Positions 30,986-34,508 of a stretch of 34,508 nucleotides of DNA are shown piece by piece. Under the pieces are notes generated by a model. That model saw only the letters and a program-made list of their open reading frames with translations. It did not search any database and was not told the DNA's origin. The stretch is from the NCBI GenBank assembly GCA_024275515.1, contig JAJRYZ010000124.1, positions 1-34,508 of the forward strand, read 5' to 3'. The position numbers and the translations under genes are program-made. How positions within the stretch are numbered: position 1 is the stretch's first letter; each line of letters starts with the position of its first letter. The DNA comes from Spirochaetota bacterium. GTDB taxonomy: Bacteria; Spirochaetota; Spirochaetia; ARS1246.

Positions 30986-31960
30986 ATGATGTTTGATGCA
31001 ATGATTGCACCGGTCAGACAGCATCCGTCGGTCGATATCATCGGCACCGTCGACTCGTCCATGCACGGAGCCCGTATCGCTCTGGGAATATGTGGAAGCG
31101 TCGCGTGCGTGCGTGCGGTCGACATTGCGCGAACGTTGATGCGACGCGGAGCGGAGGTCGTGCCGATCATGACGAAGGCGGCGACCGAATTGATGCACCC
31201 ACGCCTTCTTCACTGGGCAACGGGAGTTTCACCTGTGTGCGAACTCACAGGCGCCGTCGAGCACGTCGCCGTCGCCGGAAACGTCGACGACCGGGCCGAC
31301 GTTGTGCTCATCGCTCCCGCAACGGCCAACACGATAGGCAAAATCGCATCCGGGATCGACGACACGCCCGTAACGACAGTCGTTACCACCGCACTGGGGC
31401 AGCGAATTCCGGTCGTCATCGTTCCCGCGATGCACGAGCCGATGTACCACCATCCGATAGTCCGCGACAACATGCGGCGCCTGCGCGAAATAGGAGTCGA
31501 CTTCGTGACGCCGACGGTCGAGGAAGGCAAAGCGAAGATGGCGCCGATCGAGGAGATCGTGGCGGCCGTGCATGCCCGACTTCTGTATCGCGACCGGGAG
31601 CCGCCGCTTTCGGGTGTAAATGTTTTGATTACCGCGGGCCGAACCGTCGAATACATCGATCCGATTCGGTGCATCACCAACAACAGTAGCGGCAAGATGG
31701 GTATGGCCGTCGCCTCGGCTGCGCTCGCCGCCGGCGCCGCCGTGACGATCGTCTACGGCAAGGGCACGGCGCCGCCGCCCGGTCGCGCAAAAACGATCTA
31801 TGTCGAGACGGCCGAAGAGATGAAGCGGGCCGTGTACGATCGTCTCGCCGAAGAACGCGTGGATGTGTGCATTGCAGCCGCGGCCGTCGGAGACTGGACA
31901 CCCAAATCCAAAGCACGGCGAAAAATCAGCACCGACAAAAACGGCTCGCTTACGATCTAA
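30986..31960 (+). CDS. coaBC: CoaBC (PPCDC/PPCS), N-terminal part, interrupted by in-frame TAA
   Basis: CoaBC makes 4'-phosphopantetheine from phosphopantothenate and cysteine for coenzyme A. This part holds the CoaC flavoprotein decarboxylase (ALGICGSVA, APATANTIGKIASGI, VPAMHEPMY) and the start of CoaB (VLITAGRTVEYIDPIRCITNNSSGKMG, near residue 210; AAAAVGDWTP near 295). The N-terminal HPSVDIIGT extension looks like the archaeal-type enzyme (from memory). The frame stops at TAA (31958-31960) inside CoaB, yet continues in frame for 110 codons of good CoaB. The start is uncertain; ATG 30986, ATG 30989 and ATG 31001 are possible, and the track's TTG 30965 looks like a promoter box. CoA synthesis is normally essential, so the break is notable. 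Confidence 0.85.
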   Translation: MMFDAMIAPVRQHPSVDIIGTVDSSMHGARIALGICGSVACVRAVDIARTLMRRGAEVVPIMTKAATELMHPRLLHWATGVSPVCELTGAVEHVAVAGNVDDRADVVLIAPATANTIGKIASGIDDTPVTTVVTTALGQRIPVVIVPAMHEPMYHHPIVRDNMRRLREIGVDFVTPTVEEGKAKMAPIEEIVAAVHARLLYRDREPPLSGVNVLITAGRTVEYIDPIRCITNNSSGKMGMAVASAALAAGAAVTIVYGKGTAPPPGRAKTIYVETAEEMKRAVYDRLAEERVDVCIAAAAVGDWTPKSKARRKISTDKNGSLTI

Positions 31961-32290
31961 CTCGTCGCGACGCCGAAAATCATCGACGGAATAAAACGTT
32001 TGTCCCCGGGCACTTTTCTGGTCGCCTTTCGCGCTCTCAGCGGGCTGTCCGAGGAGCAACTGATCGACAATGCCTTTCGCCGACTCGAAAAGGCCGGCGC
32101 CGACCTGATCGCCGTCAACGATACGGAGAGGCCGGGCGCCGGATTCGAAGGCGAAACCAACGAGCTCTATCTGATCGACGCCGCACGCAACGTAGAACAT
32201 ATTCCTCTCATGAAAAAGACCGAGGCCGGCGCTTTGCTGATCGACCGCGTGGCGCACTCTATCGCCTCGAATAACGGAGGGAACAGGTGA
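31961..32290 (+). pseudogene. coaBC: CoaB C-terminal remainder, in frame after the TAA
   Basis: The frame continues from the TAA as LVATPKIIDGIKR, FLVAFRALSG and AGADLIAVNDTERPGAGFEGETNELYLI, and ends GGNR at TGA. These are the expected C-terminal CoaB motifs (the LVxTPDI, GFxAET and AND segments of the family). The residue at the stop is usually Glu, Lys or Gln, each one base away from TAA. The fragment overlaps the next gene (GTGA), as an intact CoaBC would. A TTG at 32000 is the only early restart and would miss part of the domain. It may be a natural nonsense mutation, a sequence error or readthrough. Confidence 0.75.
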
Positions 32291-33774
32291 AGGACGACAC
32301 GCAGATCAAGTCCGCGCCCAAGGTGGAGCGCAAGGTCATGTCCGCTTTGAAGAACAGCGACCGCGCAGCCACCGTGGCCGACGTCGTCGCGGCGACGTCG
32401 CTTCCTATTCGAGAGGTGGAATCGACGCTCAAGCGAATGCTCGACGAGTACCGCGGCGCCTTGCGAGTTACCGAGACCGGAGAACTCCTCTACTATTTCC
32501 CGCAAGGCTTTCGAAGCGCGTCCACCGGTTTCTTGCCGCGACTCAAGCGCGCCGCCCGCCGCGCCGGCGGCGCCGTGCTTAGGACGGCCCGTTTCCTGTT
32601 CAAAATCTGGATTGTCGTAATGCTGGTGGGATATTTCGCTCTCTTCCTTGCTCTCCTCGTCGCCGCAGTGGTCGCGTCGACCGCAGCCTCGGTCGCCGGC
32701 CGCGGAAACGACTCCCGCTCCCGAGGACGTGGGGGTGGGTTCGGCTTGTTCTATCTCAGCACACGGCTGCTTCAGACTTTTTTCTTCCTGTGGGTGTACA
32801 GCAGCCCCGGCAAGACGCGGAAGCGTCGCGGGCGCCCGTTGCACCAATCGGTCTTCGCGTACGTGTTCGGCGAGGGCGATCCCAACAGGGAGTGGGAAGA
32901 GAACGCACGAAAGGCAATCATCCGCCATATTCAGCGTCACCGTGGAATCGTTACCACGTACGAGGTGGCGTCGATGACCGGGTTGCCGCTCGCCGAGAGT
33001 CAGGCGATGATTCACCGGATGCTGCGCGAATACGACGGAGACCCGGGAGTGACGGACGACGGCACGCTCTACTACGCGTTTCCCGGCCTCATGGCGCGGA
33101 GCGAAACGGAAATCGATCGAGCCCGATCGCACAACGGCGCGCCGAAAAAGCAACTGATGCCGTTCAACCGGAATCCGAAAAAGCTGAACCGTTGGATAGG
33201 ATTCTTCAACGGTTTCAATCTGATTTTCGGCGCGTATTTCCTGACGTTTGCGAACGTGGCCATTCCCCGCGTCGGCGAGCCGGCCGGCATCGGGAGCTTC
33301 GCCTTGATCGTCCGGCAACTCTTAAGTTTTATCCCCAATCCGGTCCTATTCATGTTCTACGGGTTGGGCGTGGTACCCATCGTGTTTTCGGTGTTGTTTT
33401 TTTGTACGACCGCGACGCGCCGGTACCGGGAGCGCGCGAGAAATCGCGCCGCCCGCAACGACAACTTCCGGCGCCGTGTTTTCGCCTCGGTCGTCGATCG
33501 CCCGGAACGTCTGCGGCTCGACTCTATCGTCCCGACCAACGACGATGAGCGCGCCGACGAACCGGACAGAATCAGGGACGAAGTAGTCGTCGAGCTGCAG
33601 ACGTTGGGAGATGTCACCATTTCCGAGGAGCCGAACGGCGCGCTACTCTACGATTTCACCGAGCTCGGTAGGTCTCAGCGGGACATCGCCTCGTTTCGTG
33701 AGTCGATCAACCCACGCGATTTTGATATCGGCTCGGTGATATACGACTCGGGTTCCGACGCGTCGACATCCTAA
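32287..33774 (+). CDS. Membrane protein with repeated winged-helix-like units
   Basis: This 495-residue protein starts with GTG, overlapping the coaBC stop (GTGA). It contains at least two copies of a unit of about 60 residues. The first is about 10-75 (RKVMSALKN...LPIREVESTLKRMLDEY...ELLYYFPQGF) and the second about 210-280 (KAIIRHIQRHRGIVTTYEVASMTGLPLAESQAMIHRML...TLYYAFPGL). A weaker third lies near the C-terminus (VELQTLGDVTISEEPNGALLYDF). The units look like winged helices. Hydrophobic membrane segments lie between them at about 103-135, 155-172, 300-325 and 345-380. I do not recognise the protein beyond this; similar hypothetical proteins may occur in other spirochaetes. Its function is unknown. 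Confidence 0.75.
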   Translation: MKDDTQIKSAPKVERKVMSALKNSDRAATVADVVAATSLPIREVESTLKRMLDEYRGALRVTETGELLYYFPQGFRSASTGFLPRLKRAARRAGGAVLRTARFLFKIWIVVMLVGYFALFLALLVAAVVASTAASVAGRGNDSRSRGRGGGFGLFYLSTRLLQTFFFLWVYSSPGKTRKRRGRPLHQSVFAYVFGEGDPNREWEENARKAIIRHIQRHRGIVTTYEVASMTGLPLAESQAMIHRMLREYDGDPGVTDDGTLYYAFPGLMARSETEIDRARSHNGAPKKQLMPFNRNPKKLNRWIGFFNGFNLIFGAYFLTFANVAIPRVGEPAGIGSFALIVRQLLSFIPNPVLFMFYGLGVVPIVFSVLFFCTTATRRYRERARNRAARNDNFRRRVFASVVDRPERLRLDSIVPTNDDERADEPDRIRDEVVVELQTLGDVTISEEPNGALLYDFTELGRSQRDIASFRESINPRDFDIGSVIYDSGSDASTS

Positions 33775-33861
33775 CCGTCGCGTTTTTGGCAGAAGCCACT
33801 GTGGACACGGACCTGAGTCGACGGCGTAGAGAGCCGCGACGGTCGGTCGTGTCGGCCGCCG

Positions 33862-34508
33862 TCATCTGCCGGTTTCGCGCGAAGCGATCACCGATTGCGC
33901 TGCGGCAAGCCGGGCGATCGGAACTCGATACGGGGAACACGATACGTAGTTTAGATTGTTCCGATAACAAAACTCGATCGACGCGGGGTCCCCGCCGTGC
34001 TCGCCGCAGATGCCCATTTTCAGATCGGGTTTGACGCTTCGACCCTTCTCGACGGCGTTCCGGATCAGTTGGCCGACTCCGACCTGATCGAGCGTCTGGA
34101 ACGGATCGTGATCGAGAATGCCCTTCGCCAGATACTCATGAACGAAGCTCCCGACGTCGTCGCGTGAGTATCCGAACGTCATCTGAGTCAGATCGTTCGT
34201 TCCGAAGGAAAAAAAGTCGGCGTACGCCGCGACCTTATCGGCGGTAAGCGCCGCGCGGGGAATCTCAATCATCGTGCCGATTCTGTAGGCAACGCGCGCC
34301 TTTTTCTTCCGGAGGACTTCCCGTGCCGTTTTCTCCGCTTTTTCACGAAGCATCTCGAGCTCACGATGGGTACCGACGAGCGGTATCATAATCTCAGGCA
34401 GAACCTTGGTTCCTTTCGCCGCGACCTCGCAGGCGGCCGAAACGATCGCTTCCACCTGCATGGTGTAGATCTCCGGATATGTTACGCCCAGACGGCATCC
34501 GCGGTGCC
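33862..34508 (-). CDS. ppdK: Pyruvate, phosphate dikinase, C-terminal part (5' end outside window)
   Basis: PpdK interconverts pyruvate, ATP and phosphate with phosphoenolpyruvate, AMP and diphosphate, in a central pyruvate/PEP step of many anaerobes. Only the C-terminal PEP/pyruvate-binding barrel is present. The frame is open beyond the track's internal Met (34461) to the window edge as [16 protein letters not shown], a family signature. It then shows [43 protein letters not shown] and the catalytic cysteine in [13 protein letters not shown]. The gene is convergent with the membrane-protein gene, 87 bases away. That gap holds an inverted pair CCGTCGCG/CGCGACGG but no clear terminator. Confidence 0.95.
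   Translation of the reverse strand, partial: HRGCRLGVTYPEIYTMQVEAIVSAACEVAAKGTKVLPEIMIPLVGTHRELEMLREKAEKTAREVLRKKKARVAYRIGTMIEIPRAALTADKVAAYADFFSFGTNDLTQMTFGYSRDDVGSFVHEYLAKGILDHDPFQTLDQVGVGQLIRNAVEKGRSVKPDLKMGICGEHGGDPASIEFCYRNNLNYVSCSPYRVPIARLAAAQSVIASRETGR

Noticed and set aside
30863-31213. N-terminal extension of the PQQ-propeller ORF
   Set aside because: These 117 residues overlap the start of coaBC on the other strand and precede an obvious signal peptide at 30862.
18996-32290. Reassignment of TAA to a sense codon
   Set aside because: tsaD, carA, flgJ and the Crp-like gene end naturally at TAA, several with the next gene's ribosome binding site or start directly behind.
1-34508. CRISPR arrays, insertion sequences, prophage, rRNA
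   Set aside because: I saw no spaced direct repeats, no transposase or integrase motifs and no rRNA-like sequence.

Overview
The window looks like a chromosomal segment of a free-living, moderately GC-rich spirochaete (Spirochaetales, Treponema/Spirochaeta-like). Evidence: a P83/100-family antigen, a fused aspartate carbamoyltransferase (PyrB-PyrI in one chain), a basal-body operon flgF-flgG-flgA-flgI-flgJ without the L-ring gene flgH (as expected for periplasmic flagella), a single-domain FlgJ, and tandem cyclic-nucleotide-binding proteins. I see no mobile element, CRISPR array or rRNA. The organism assignment is inference from gene content; no search was run.

Layout. 1-2262 (minus): partial YlmD/PgeF-type laccase-domain protein and a spirochaete hypothetical protein. 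2310-5735 (plus): a branched-chain amino acid unit with a near-consensus sigma70 promoter, a 22-codon leader peptide carrying four Ile and two Leu codons in a row, a Rho-independent terminator, then leuA and cimA. 5719-10127 (minus): carAB. 10203-10353 (minus): tRNA-Glu(CUC) and tRNA-Gln(CUG). 10492-18057 (minus): flgF-G-A-I-J, an RpoS/RpoD-like sigma factor with a perfect-consensus sigma54 (-24/-12) promoter, a divergent polysaccharide deacetylase, tsaD and apt. 18137-18208 (plus): tRNA-Thr(CGU). 18335-19985 (minus): two cyclic-nucleotide-binding proteins, the first cut short by an in-frame TAA. 20139-22448 (plus): membrane protein, M23 peptidase and PEGA-like envelope protein. 22666-25940 (plus): class A PBP, orphan GcvH and a ParB-domain protein. 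25966-30862 (minus): PQQ-propeller protein, P83/100 and pyrBI. 30986-33774 (plus): coaBC, also interrupted by an in-frame TAA, and a membrane protein with repeated winged-helix-like units. 33862-34508 (minus): partial pyruvate phosphate dikinase.

How the genes work together. leuA opens the leucine pathway and cimA the threonine-independent isoleucine pathway; the Ile/Leu-rich leader peptide and terminator fit ribosome-mediated attenuation of both by the amino acids they make. carAB and pyrBI supply the first two steps of pyrimidine synthesis. The flagellar basal-body genes, the sigma factor and tsaD lie in an order that, from memory, matches the Borrelia flhO-flgG-flgA-flgI-rpoS-BB0770-tsaD region. 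With the sigma54 promoter this suggests that the RpoN-to-RpoS cascade known in Borrelia exists, and may be ancestral, in other spirochaetes.

The main things to check are the leu/ile attenuator, the sigma54-to-sigmaS promoter, and the two in-frame TAA codons in otherwise intact genes (the cNMP-binding/TPR protein and CoaBC).
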